DNA of 52,134 bases from positions 1 to 52,134 of the forward strand of contig JABSOQ010000010.1 in assembly GCA_013216195.1 (NCBI GenBank). The letters are read 5' to 3'. The translations under genes and the position numbers were made by a program. This DNA comes from Bdellovibrionales bacterium (GTDB taxonomy: Bacteria > Bdellovibrionota > Bdellovibrionia > Bdellovibrionales > UBA1609). The notes under the pieces were generated by a model that worked only from the letters and a program-made list of their open reading frames with translations, did no database searches and had not been told where the DNA came from. This document shows, one piece after another, positions 1-7,674 of this stretch; the stretch's first letter is position 1, and the number at the start of each line of letters is the position of its first letter.

Positions 1-158
1 CCAAAAAACATGTTGGCCGGGGTGAGTAAGGTCGGGATCACATAAATGTGCATGCTCATACGTCTGCGCAACCGCCGGGTTCTTTCGCCGAGTGGTTTCC
101 GAGGCTGATGACCATCGTTGTCTCTTTTGCGGTTAAACTTCAGTTGAGGTGTTTTCAT
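1..158 (-). CDS. pssA: CDP-diacylglycerol-serine O-phosphatidyltransferase, N-terminal part (runs off window)
   Basis: Only the first 52 or so codons are inside the window; the gene continues past base 1. PssA joins CDP-diacylglycerol and serine to give phosphatidylserine, the precursor of phosphatidylethanolamine, in the inner membrane. Seen: an ATG at 158 behind a GGAGGGG ribosome-binding site, a basic N-terminal stretch, then a segment reading HIYVIPTLLTPANMFFG, which resembles the first membrane segment of PssA proteins (pattern IYLLPNLFTLGNLFCG). It begins 4 nt after the stop of the lipid-kinase-like gene on the same strand, so the two are probably co-transcribed. The catalytic CDP-alcohol phosphotransferase motif lies outside the window, so the call rests on the N-terminus and the context. 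Confidence 0.7.
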   Translation of the reverse strand, partial: MKTPQLKFNRKRDNDGHQPRKPLGERTRRLRRRMSMHIYVIPTLLTPANMFF

Positions 159-162
159 AGAG

Positions 163-825
163 CTAGGCCCCTCCAAAGACAGCAAACAAGACCCAAAGAA
201 AGCTTGAGCTCAGCACGGGATAAGTCAAATTGTCGTCGAGCTTAAAGATGGGAACCAATTCGGTAATGGCACCAACGAGACCTGCAATAACACTCACTAT
301 GAGCAGCCGGTCTGTCATCAAGTTTTGAAAATAGAAATAGACAGCAGAGATCACAAAGCAAACAAAGAAGGCCGCCATTGAACCCTGCAAGGTTTTGTTG
401 CCAATGATTTTGTCTTTCCCAAGCCTTAAGCCGACGTAGCTGGCGACGGGGTCACCAATGGCCAAAAACAAGAGCGAGAGCGTCACCACATCGTCTGAGA
501 AGAGGTAGACAATAGTAGTTACACCAATCATTAACCAAGTTAAGCCCGCCATTGAATCGCGTTCTCGCTCACGCATAACAGGGCTCATCAACTGACAGAC
601 AATTTTGTTAACAGAGCTTACACTGTGTCGAATGCTGTCGACTGCAATAGCAAGCAGGGTGATAACGAAAGCGATCTGCAGACCATCAGCACGAGTGTTG
701 GTGTGGTACAAATATATGACCACCATCACTCCCAAAAAGTGCCAGATTTTTCTAGCCAGATGCAGGTCAGATTTAGTTTTTAGTGGCATCGACCGACCCG
801 GCCGAAGAGCAGTGATCTCATTCAC
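163..825 (-). CDS. CTP-dependent diacylglycerol/polyprenol kinase family membrane protein
   Basis: 220-residue multi-pass membrane protein resembling the SEC59/DGK1/VTE5 family, whose members phosphorylate dolichol, phytol or diacylglycerol with CTP. Support: an early HLARKIWHFLGV segment (the family often carries R-K-x-x-H near its N-terminus), the motif LAIGDPVASYVGLRLGK (family pattern GDxxAxxxGxxxG), then NKTLQGSMAAF (family pattern KTxxGSxA). About six hydrophobic segments are visible. The start is a GTG; the next ATG (789) has no ribosome-binding site. It sits directly upstream of pssA on the same strand, consistent with a role in phospholipid supply. The substrate cannot be told from sequence. 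Confidence 0.72.
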   Translation of the reverse strand: MNEITALRPGRSMPLKTKSDLHLARKIWHFLGVMVVIYLYHTNTRADGLQIAFVITLLAIAVDSIRHSVSSVNKIVCQLMSPVMRERERDSMAGLTWLMIGVTTIVYLFSDDVVTLSLLFLAIGDPVASYVGLRLGKDKIIGNKTLQGSMAAFFVCFVISAVYFYFQNLMTDRLLIVSVIAGLVGAITELVPIFKLDDNLTYPVLSSSFLWVLFAVFGGA

Positions 826-1037
826 AACTGTCCTAACTCACTTCGCAAAAATTGTCTCGTTTGTGTCTGAAAACTACACCCAAATTGTTAGAAAAATCAA
901 CAACTTACAGGTTGGTCTCTGACTTTGAAATGAAACTGACACGAGCAGAGCTTCACGTTAAACAGGCTTAGGAATTAGCAGTAATTACAGATAGTTAGAG
1001 TTGTTTATCTGGTCTGGGGTTTGCACATTTGTTGATC

Positions 1038-1865
1038 ATGATGCGTGCTTTTTGTCTAATTTGGCTATTCATACCCGCGGTTGGCTTCGGTCAGACCGAC
1101 GAAGATGTGGTGGGTTACCACCCCGGTTACGTGATGGATGTCGAGTATGAGCAAACCAGCCGCACTGAAGAATTCAACATTTTCTCGTCACCCCCAGGGG
1201 ATAAAAAAAGAGATTTAAGAGGAGTCATTTTTGACAAGATCTTAAGCCGTGAGTTTCGCTACCGCTACGAGCAGCAGTTTGGTCGGTCTGCCGTCGAAAG
1301 AAACGTTATCAACCCGAGTCGGTTTGATCAGTATTTTTACCGTACAAGTGTTGGCGTCACTCTCGAAGAAGATGCCGAGAGAAAGCAAATTTTCGGTGAG
1401 TACATGACTAAGCGACTAGCTGAGCATCATATCGATCAGTACGCGAAATCAACCCCCGAACTGAGACGAGTTTACGAGCTAAAAGATCGCTTAAGTAAGG
1501 TGAAGGTGGAAGTGAAGCAAGGCTATAAGTTGGATATGAACTATTCGCTCTCGGGTAACTTTTTTCAAGTTCGCCTGAAGAATCCAAAAGACCTCGATGC
1601 TCGAGTTTTTATGCAGATGGACCCACAAGCCTTCGGCCCGGGGGCCGTACAAGACACGCGCCTTACGCTTGGGGGTAGGCTTGATCGATTATGGAGGTTC
1701 ACAACAGATGCCTTTATTGAGCGAGAAGGTGGCCGCTTTGTGATTAGGCGTAGCCTGTTGCCAGGTGTGAGTTCTTCATTGACCCTTTCGCACTTTCCAT
1801 TCAAACCAGAGCGCAATCAGCGAGAAGAGACTCTGGGTATCTTGGGTATAGCGTGGACTCAATAG
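1038..1865 (+). CDS. Secreted protein of unknown function
   Basis: About 275 residues with a clear signal peptide (MMRAFCLIWLFIPAVGFGQ) and a presumed cut after GFG. The mature part is rich in charged and aromatic residues; its last third (from about residue 150) has alternating beta-like stretches such as SLSGNFFQVRL, LTLGGRLDRLW and RFVIRRSLLPGVSSSLTL, suggesting a beta-rich envelope protein. I do not recognise the family. Possible starts are TTG 1029, ATG 1038 and ATG 1041; 1038 is chosen for a compact signal peptide, although no strong ribosome-binding site settles it. It converges on the next gene, leaving only 10 bases between the two stops. Confidence 0.6.
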   Translation: MMRAFCLIWLFIPAVGFGQTDEDVVGYHPGYVMDVEYEQTSRTEEFNIFSSPPGDKKRDLRGVIFDKILSREFRYRYEQQFGRSAVERNVINPSRFDQYFYRTSVGVTLEEDAERKQIFGEYMTKRLAEHHIDQYAKSTPELRRVYELKDRLSKVKVEVKQGYKLDMNYSLSGNFFQVRLKNPKDLDARVFMQMDPQAFGPGAVQDTRLTLGGRLDRLWRFTTDAFIEREGGRFVIRRSLLPGVSSSLTLSHFPFKPERNQREETLGILGIAWTQ

Positions 1866-1875
1866 GCAATTGAAG

Positions 1876-2364
1876 CTACTTTCTTGTAACCACAAGCTCG
1901 GCTGCAAGCTGCTCTTTGCCGTCATTCAAGAATGAAACCTGAATCGCGTTTGTGCCTTTGTTGAGACTGAGATAGTCCGACGAGAATTTTGATTTCGCCC
2001 TTTGAAATACTGAAGCCTCAAAACCATTTGTTATATTTTTGATGGCGAGTTCACCTTTTAGGCTCTTGCAATTTTGACCAACCAGCCTCATCTGCTCAGA
2101 TTCACTGTTGAGGCGAATCACTTTCTTTTCTCCGATACACTCAAGATCAACTGTTGAGATGTTCGGGCTGTGTTGCTGAATTCTACTCAAAGTCGATGAG
2201 GTGACTTTCAGCAAAGAAGCGGGAGCTCGTTCGTCTTTTAACCTCTGCATTTCTCTTTTAATTCGATGTGAAGGTCTGCCATTCGTGGCGTAGACTCCTG
2301 CACCTAGCACTAAGACCAGTGCCAATGTGAGTTTGCATAATCCCCAAATTTCGTCTTCGTTCAA
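1876..2364 (-). CDS. Membrane-anchored protein of unknown function
   Basis: 162 residues: one N-terminal hydrophobic segment (about residues 9-26, LCKLTLALVLVLGAGVYA), then a basic/helical stretch and a beta-rich C-terminal domain ending in ATNAIQ-like alternation (LNKGTNAIQVSFLNDGKEQ). Two cysteines (in LECIG and QNCKSL) could form a disulfide if the domain is periplasmic. The C-terminal half reads like a small Ig-like or bacterial surface beta-sandwich domain, but this is only an impression. No recognised family. Monocistronic; the next upstream gene on this strand is about 240 bases away, with nothing else visible in between. Confidence 0.5.
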   Translation of the reverse strand: MNEDEIWGLCKLTLALVLVLGAGVYATNGRPSHRIKREMQRLKDERAPASLLKVTSSTLSRIQQHSPNISTVDLECIGEKKVIRLNSESEQMRLVGQNCKSLKGELAIKNITNGFEASVFQRAKSKFSSDYLSLNKGTNAIQVSFLNDGKEQLAAELVVTRK

Positions 2365-2608
2365 TTTGACCGCCTCTTCCCATGAGATTCAAAGTGGCTA
2401 CAGAGAGCATTTTTGCTCATAGCCTCTAGTAAAGAGTTCGGGAAATGGCAGAGGAACTTAAGCTCGCATCAAATTGAAACACAATTTACGAGCGGTAAGG
2501 TATCGAAATTATTAAGTAAAATAGCAACTGCTAAGAGCTCGACTTTGCTCCCGCCAAAAAATAGTCGTTAGCCAAGTAGAGAATTTGTGCTAGCCGAATG
2601 GGCGAGTC

Positions 2609-3268
2609 TTACTTTTGCTTGTCTTTCTTTTTCTGCAGTTTTTTACGCCGCTTTTTGACTTTGCCTACGATCTTGCTGGCGGTCTCAGAGGGAGAGGTCG
2701 TGTTGTACATGCCGGTCAGCTTTCGGTGATTTCTGACGTCTTTGGTGATCTCAATTTCGGCCTTTTTGATTTTTTTGACAATTGAAAATAGCTCCTGGCT
2801 CTCGACAAGCTCAGGGCGAATCTCGCTCATGAGATTCTCTAGCACAAAAATAGAGGTGGCCCTGTAGACAACCGGAAGCTTTTTCATTTCGAGGGAAGCA
2901 ATTGCGTCTGTGGCAATACCATTAAGTGCATCAGTATAGGCGTTGTAGTTCATTAGCTCCTTTTTCACTCCAGGAGCAAGTTTGGCAACCATGTTGTCTT
3001 TGTCTGGTCTTGAGAAAATAATCTTGAGTGCTTTGGTCAAGGCGTCAATTGCTGGTTGATCTCCAGATTCGGGGTCCCCCTCCTCTTCACTTTGTATCGA
3101 GATGTTTTTCGCCTTCAGTATCTGGGCCTCGACCATCTCTCTCATTTCGTCATAGTCTTTAATTTGCAGTTCGTTGTATTTCAAACGTAACAGTTCGGCC
3201 TGAGAACTTGCGGGCAGTAGCGCAACGGCCATCGTCAGAGAGACAAAAAGGGCAGCAACTGTGTGCAT
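2609..3268 (-). CDS. Secreted helical protein of unknown function with basic tail
   Basis: 219 residues. A signal peptide (hydrophobic residues 4-20, ending near ASSQAE) follows an ATG with a strong GGAGGAT ribosome-binding site. The mature protein is mostly helical and charged, and the C-terminus is very basic: KIVGKVKKRRKKLQKKKDKQ makes up the last 20 or so residues. Such a tail could bind nucleic acid, lipid A phosphates or cell-wall polymers in the periplasm; this is inference. It is divergent from the DsbA-like lipoprotein gene with about 220 bases between them, which must hold both promoters. No family recognised. Confidence 0.55.
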   Translation of the reverse strand: MHTVAALFVSLTMAVALLPASSQAELLRLKYNELQIKDYDEMREMVEAQILKAKNISIQSEEEGDPESGDQPAIDALTKALKIIFSRPDKDNMVAKLAPGVKKELMNYNAYTDALNGIATDAIASLEMKKLPVVYRATSIFVLENLMSEIRPELVESQELFSIVKKIKKAEIEITKDVRNHRKLTGMYNTTSPSETASKIVGKVKKRRKKLQKKKDKQK

Positions 3269-3492
3269 GACAATCCTCCAAAGGTCCAGGAATGAGAGAA
3301 TTTTAATTTCAAAGCATTCAGAGTATAACTTTCTGGTTCTGAAATGGCACTGATTTTCGAGGGTTTACAGGCCCTGAGTCTCAAAATGAGACGCCTTAAC
3401 TAGCTGCTCGATTTTTTGTTAAGTCTGTTGTGAAATTGTGTAAGTATTGAAGTCTATTAAAAAATGAAATCCCAAATTTAAGGAGAGAAACC

Positions 3493-4278
3493 TTGAGAAA
3501 CACTATGCGACTCATATTTGCACTGACTGCTTTGGCATTCATCTCTGCTTGTGCGCCTTCAGCCAAGCAAATGGAGAAGCTTGTTGCAGACAACCCTGAG
3601 ATTCTTTTTACAGCCATCGAGAAAAACCCTCAAAAGTTTATCGATGTTGTAAACGCAGCTGCCAAGTCGGCTCAGAGCCAGGCTCGTCAAAAGCAGGCTG
3701 AGGCTGAAGAGAAAAGAATGGAAGAAGAATTCAGCAATCCAAAAACCCCTGAGATTCAGGCGTCTCGTGCTGTCTTCGGTCCGAAAGATGCTCCGATCAC
3801 CATTGTTGAGTACAGCGACTTTCAGTGCCCTTACTGTCAGCGTGGATACAACACCGTAAAAGAAGTTATGGAAGCTTACGGCGACAAAGTGAAAGTCGTT
3901 TACAAGCACCTGCCTTTGGATTTTCACCCAGAAGCCATGCCTGCTGCTCAGTACTATGAGGCTATTGCTATGCAGAGTGCGTCTAAAGCCAAGAAATTTC
4001 ACGATGCAGTTTTCGAAGCAGGACCAAAAATGTTGGGTTCTGGCAAAACAGCTTTCTTAGATAAAATGGCAAAGAAAGCCGGAGCTAACATGTCAAAATT
4101 GAAGAAAGACATGGATTCAGCTGCCGTGAAAAACATCATCGAAGCTGATATGTCTGAAGCAAGAAAGTTTGGTTTCAGCGGAACTCCAGGTTTCTTGGTG
4201 AATGGTGTGTCTTTGAAAGGCGCTTACCCGTTTCCTGAGTTCAAAAAGGTGATCGATCGTCACCTCGATAAGAAGTAA
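3493..4278 (+). CDS. DsbA-like thioredoxin-fold lipoprotein
   Basis: 261 residues. The N-terminus has a lipoprotein signal ending in a lipobox (FISAC, Cys 20), so it should be anchored in the envelope. A helical, charged linker (about residues 22-88) precedes a thioredoxin-fold domain (about 90-258) with the redox motif FQCPYCQRG, i.e. CPYC, and a downstream cis-Pro segment GFSGTPGFLVNG. This is the architecture of the DSBA-like Thioredoxin_4 family (DsbG/BdbD-like), which makes or isomerises disulfides in exported proteins. The start is TTG at 3493: AGGAG at 3481-3485 is 7 bases from it, whereas the ATG at 3505 is too far. A terminator follows. Many cysteine-bearing secreted proteins in this window could be clients. 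Confidence 0.88.
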   Translation: MRNTMRLIFALTALAFISACAPSAKQMEKLVADNPEILFTAIEKNPQKFIDVVNAAAKSAQSQARQKQAEAEEKRMEEEFSNPKTPEIQASRAVFGPKDAPITIVEYSDFQCPYCQRGYNTVKEVMEAYGDKVKVVYKHLPLDFHPEAMPAAQYYEAIAMQSASKAKKFHDAVFEAGPKMLGSGKTAFLDKMAKKAGANMSKLKKDMDSAAVKNIIEADMSEARKFGFSGTPGFLVNGVSLKGAYPFPEFKKVIDRHLDKK

Positions 4279-4300
4279 GCTTCTTGTAGAAAAGTTAAAT

Positions 4301-4332
4301 AAAAAAAGCAGTCTATTGGGCTGCTTTTTTTT
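4301..4332 (+). terminator. Rho-independent terminator after the DsbA-like gene
   Basis: Stem AAAAAAAGCAG / CTGCTTTTTTTT around a 9-base loop, ending in eight T. It lies 22 bases after the stop codon. Confidence 0.85.
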
Positions 4333-4393
4333 GTCGAGATCAGTTTTTGTGGCCCGAGCACCTCAAGGCTCGGGGCGAAGAGGCACTCACAAT

Positions 4394-5137
4394 CTACAAA
4401 ACAACTTTGATCTTTGTTTCAGGGTCGATCTGAACTTCGTTTTTCTTCATCTTGCAGGCGAGCGCAGTGATCTTTAGGCCTTTCTTCTTAGCCTCTCTGA
4501 GTTTGCGGCCGTAGACTGGGTCGATTTCGTCAGCGGGTTTGAAAACCTTTGCGTCTTGTCTTTGAACCACAAAAACAAACTCACAGCTGTGACCTTGCTC
4601 AAGCAATTCTACCAACTCATCGATGTGCTTTTGGCCTCGGGTAGTAACTGCGTCTGGAAACTTGGCCGTACCCTCTTCACACATGGTCACGTTTTTGATC
4701 TCGACGAAATGAAATTTCGAGTTCGCAAAGTCTTCGCGTGAGATTTTTTGATCGGCTTTTAGCTCGCCTTTGGGTTTCCAGACGACCATGTCTATGCGAC
4801 TCTTGTCGCTAATTTTGACCTCTTTTTGACCGCCCTTGAAGGTCTTCCAAAGGTGACCTGCCTGGTAGGCCTCCCAAACCAAGTGGTTGGCTAGGTTGGT
4901 GTTAACCCCCACCCAAGACGAGGGAGATTTTACCATTAACAGGGTGTAAGGTAGCTTTCTCTTTGGGTCATCACTGACGCTAAAACGACAGGCTTGGCCC
5001 TCTTCGAGACAGCCCTTGAGGCTACCCGAGATGGGCACGTGAGCTGTAATGGTTTCATCTTGATAATCGATATCGGCAAAAAACCGCTTGTAGCGCTTTT
5101 TAAACGTTCCCTCTTGCACAGGTAGCTCAATTTTCAC
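4394..5137 (-). CDS. sfsA: SfsA family protein (sugar fermentation stimulation protein homologue)
   Basis: SfsA proteins are a conserved family with a PD-(D/E)xK-like nuclease core and reported DNA binding; the cellular role is still unclear. Family hallmarks seen in order: KKRYKRFFADI, GSLKGCLEEG, SWVGVNTNLANHLVWEA, KSRIDMVVW, FVEIKNVTM, FPDAVTTRGQKHIDEL, FVFVVQRQDAKVFKPADE and IDPVYGRKLREA. I place the start at GTG 5137, because GGGAGAG sits 7 bases upstream and the resulting protein (247 residues, starting MKIELPVQEG) has the usual family length. The frame is open further back to a GTG at 5224, but this would leave almost no room for a promoter before the divergent lipA. With the 5137 start, 107 bases separate the two genes. 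Confidence 0.9.
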   Translation of the reverse strand: MKIELPVQEGTFKKRYKRFFADIDYQDETITAHVPISGSLKGCLEEGQACRFSVSDDPKRKLPYTLLMVKSPSSWVGVNTNLANHLVWEAYQAGHLWKTFKGGQKEVKISDKSRIDMVVWKPKGELKADQKISREDFANSKFHFVEIKNVTMCEEGTAKFPDAVTTRGQKHIDELVELLEQGHSCEFVFVVQRQDAKVFKPADEIDPVYGRKLREAKKKGLKITALACKMKKNEVQIDPETKIKVVL

Positions 5138-5244
5138 GTTTTCTCTCCCACAGAAATCTCTCAAAAACCCCATCCAACTGGACTTTCTAGGCTCTTCTGC
5201 TAGAACATATCTCTTAGAGACCACCCATGTTTCAAGGAGTTTTT

Positions 5245-6201
5245 ATGGCAAATCAGGCCACAAAATCAGCCAGCGCTGTAGCTGCCTCAGCAGCTCCAGC
5301 TAAGCCCACTCGTCGCAGGCAGCCAAAGCCCAGCTGGATCAAAATTAGGCCTCCAGCGGGTGAAAAGTACCTTGAAATCAAAAACATGATGAAAGAGCTG
5401 AACATTGCGACGGTCTGCCAAGAAGCGCAGTGCCCAAACATTGCTGAGTGCTGGTCGGGTGGCACGGCGACGATGATGCTCATGGGTGAAGTTTGCACTC
5501 GGGGTTGCAGGTTCTGTGACGTCAAGACTGGTAACCCTAAAGGAGTTCTCGACGAGAACGAGCCAGAGAATGTGGCGACTGCAGTTTCAAAGATGGATTT
5601 GGACTACCTTGTGCTTACAAGTGTCGATCGCGATGATGTTGAAGATGAGGGCTCGGGACATTTTGCCAAAACTGTCCGCCTTCTGAAGGAGAAGCGGCCT
5701 GATCTGATTGTAGAGGTTTTGACGCCAGATTTTAGTGGTAACCCCGAGTTCGTGCACAAGCTTGTCGATGCTAAGCCAGATGTATTTGCACACAATATTG
5801 AAACGGTGAAAAGGCTTACCAAAACCGTTCGAGACCCTCGAGCTGGCTATCAGCAGAGCCTAGATGTTCTAAAAATGGTGAAAGACCGTGACCCAACCCG
5901 TTACACGAAGTCTTCTATTATGCTGGGGCTCGGTGAAACCGCCGATGAGATCAGAGAGGCTCTACAAGACCTGATCGATGTTGGATGCGATGTGGTAACT
6001 TTTGGGCAGTATCTGCAGCCGCAAAGACGCCATTTAAAGGTTGAGAAGTTCTACACGCCAGATGAGTTCAAAGAGTGGCAAGCTGAGGCAGAGGCCATGG
6101 GCTTTTTGTATGTTGCAAGTGGGCCGCTTGTGCGAAGCTCCTACCGTGCAGGAGAGTTTTTCATGAAGGGCGTCATCGAAAAAAAGCGAAACGTTGAATA
6201 A
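5245..6201 (+). CDS. lipA: Lipoyl synthase
   Basis: Radical SAM enzyme that inserts two sulfurs into octanoyl groups on lipoyl domains. 318 residues. The auxiliary cluster motif CQEAQCPNIAEC (CX4CX5C) is followed by the radical-SAM motif CTRGCRFC (CX3CX2C), and the C-terminus carries VRSSYRAGEF, the family's RSSY motif that ligates the auxiliary cluster. AAGGAG at 5234-5239 fixes the start at ATG 5245 rather than the upstream ATG 5227. The first 30 residues are an Ala/Lys-rich extension not typical of the core enzyme. It is followed by the E2, lpd and lipB genes, so the cofactor and its users are encoded together. Confidence 0.97.
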   Translation: MANQATKSASAVAASAAPAKPTRRRQPKPSWIKIRPPAGEKYLEIKNMMKELNIATVCQEAQCPNIAECWSGGTATMMLMGEVCTRGCRFCDVKTGNPKGVLDENEPENVATAVSKMDLDYLVLTSVDRDDVEDEGSGHFAKTVRLLKEKRPDLIVEVLTPDFSGNPEFVHKLVDAKPDVFAHNIETVKRLTKTVRDPRAGYQQSLDVLKMVKDRDPTRYTKSSIMLGLGETADEIREALQDLIDVGCDVVTFGQYLQPQRRHLKVEKFYTPDEFKEWQAEAEAMGFLYVASGPLVRSSYRAGEFFMKGVIEKKRNVE

Positions 6202-6292
6202 ATATCAGAAAATTTAAGTTGAAGTCCTATCTCGTAGAGATAAACGTAGTAACGGTTCATTTTCATTCGGAATGTGAGAGGAGAGCAGAGTC

Positions 6293-7603
6293 ATGGCGAC
6301 TAAAGATGTGAATTTACCAGATATTGGTGAAGGTGTAACAGAAGGTGAGTTGGTTCAGTGGTTAGTTGCTGTTGGCGACTCCGTCGAAGCCGATCAACCA
6401 ATTGCAGAAGTCATGACTGATAAAGCAACTGTTGAAGTGCCGAGCCCTTACGCTGGCACTGTAAAAGAGCTCAAGGCCGAAGAGGGAGACGTGATCCCGA
6501 TTGAAACTGTGATGTTGGTGTTAAATGAGTCGGGCGCAGGTGCAGCGGCAAGTGCTCCGGCCCCTGCTGCCGAGCCAGAGCCAGTTGCTGCCCCAGCTCC
6601 TCAGCCACAAACTAACGGTGGCTCTCATGCACCACAACCAGCAGCAGCTACGCCGGCTTCAGCAGGAGCTTCTGCTGAGATGTACCCACCAGTGGCCGAC
6701 AGCACAGTTTTGGCAACTCCTGGTACTCGTCGACTTGCGAGAGAGATGAGTGTCGACATTAACCAGCTACAAGGTTCTGGTCTTGCTGGCCGAGTGACCC
6801 GAGATGACGTGTTGAGTGCCAAAGGCGGCGCTGGTGCGGTTTCAGCTGGTTCACCAAGTGTTCAAATGCCTGCACCAAGCTATCAAGGTCAACCTGGCGA
6901 TATGGAAGAGCGAGTCTCGATGAGAGGTATTCGCAAAAAGATCGCTGAGAACATGCAAATGGCAAAACGAGTGGTGCCTCACTTTACACTCATGGAAGAG
7001 GTCAATGTGACCTCATTGGTGAAAATGCGAACTGAAGCTAAGGCTATGGGTGAGCGCAAGGGCGTGAAAGTGACTTACTTGCCATTCGTAATGAAGGCTC
7101 TGATTGCGACATTACGTGAGTTTCCGATGTTCAATGCCAGTATCGATGACGAAGCTTCAGAGATCGTTTACAAAAAGTTCTTCAACATCGGGTTTGCTGC
7201 GGATACACCAAACGGCTTGTTGGTGCCAGTGATCAAAAATGCAGATCAGAAAACAATTCTACAGTTGAGTGCTGAAATTGTTGATCTTGCTACACGCGCT
7301 CGAGAAGGCAAACTGCAGCTAGACGAGATGCGTGGCGCAACCATGACAATCACAAATATTGGTTCGGTCGGCGGTGTTTATGCGACTCCGATCATCAATC
7401 ACCCAGAAGTTGCCATCTTGGGCATGTACAAGATGGAAGACAAGCCTGTGATGATCAATGGTAAGTTTAGAGCTCAGAAAATGATGAATTACACCATCAC
7501 TTGTGATCACCGTTTGATTGATGGGGCTGTTGCCGCCAACTTCATGAAGGCCTTCGCGAGCCGTATCGAATCGCCGAGTGCCTTGATGCTAGATATGATT
7601 TAA
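6293..7603 (+). CDS. 2-oxoacid dehydrogenase E2 (dihydrolipoyl acyltransferase)
   Basis: 436 residues. Lipoyl domain at about 1-80, with the lipoyl-lysine in VMTDKATVEVP (Lys 44); Ala/Pro-rich flexible linker at about 82-130; peripheral subunit-binding domain at about 138-176 (LATPGTRRLAREM, GLAGRVTRDDVL); catalytic domain from about 205, ending with the acyltransferase signature CDHRLIDGA (His 406, Asp 410). It moves acyl groups from E1 to CoA in pyruvate or branched-chain 2-oxoacid dehydrogenase. A single lipoyl domain and the LPDIGEG start fit the branched-chain type, but many pyruvate dehydrogenases look alike. No E1 gene is adjacent. A good ribosome-binding site (GAGGAGAG) precedes the ATG. 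Substrate of LipA and LipB encoded in the same cluster. Confidence 0.93.
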   Translation: MATKDVNLPDIGEGVTEGELVQWLVAVGDSVEADQPIAEVMTDKATVEVPSPYAGTVKELKAEEGDVIPIETVMLVLNESGAGAAASAPAPAAEPEPVAAPAPQPQTNGGSHAPQPAAATPASAGASAEMYPPVADSTVLATPGTRRLAREMSVDINQLQGSGLAGRVTRDDVLSAKGGAGAVSAGSPSVQMPAPSYQGQPGDMEERVSMRGIRKKIAENMQMAKRVVPHFTLMEEVNVTSLVKMRTEAKAMGERKGVKVTYLPFVMKALIATLREFPMFNASIDDEASEIVYKKFFNIGFAADTPNGLLVPVIKNADQKTILQLSAEIVDLATRAREGKLQLDEMRGATMTITNIGSVGGVYATPIINHPEVAILGMYKMEDKPVMINGKFRAQKMMNYTITCDHRLIDGAVAANFMKAFASRIESPSALMLDMI

Positions 7604-7632
7604 GAGTTTCAAAATGAATTAAGACTTGAGAT

Positions 7633-7662
7633 GAGGGCACCCAAAAAGAGCCCTCTTCTTTT
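7633..7662 (+). terminator. Intercistronic hairpin between E2 and lpd genes
   Basis: GAGGGC and GCCCTC (7633-7638 / 7650-7655) form a 6-bp stem with an 11-base loop, followed by TTCTTTT. It ends just before the lpd ribosome-binding site (AGGAG). It could act as a weak terminator or mRNA-end stabiliser lowering E3 relative to E2, or separate two transcripts. Confidence 0.5.
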
Positions 7663-7674
7663 AGGAGAGAAAAG

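Noticed and set aside
48-245. Open frame on the plus strand at the window start
   Set aside because: It lies opposite the pssA start and the end of the lipid-kinase gene; no ribosome-binding site and no family-like sequence.
5138-5224. Longer SfsA starting at GTG 5224
   Set aside because: GGGAGAG before GTG 5137 and the family N-terminus both favour the shorter protein; the longer one leaves only 20 bases to lipA.
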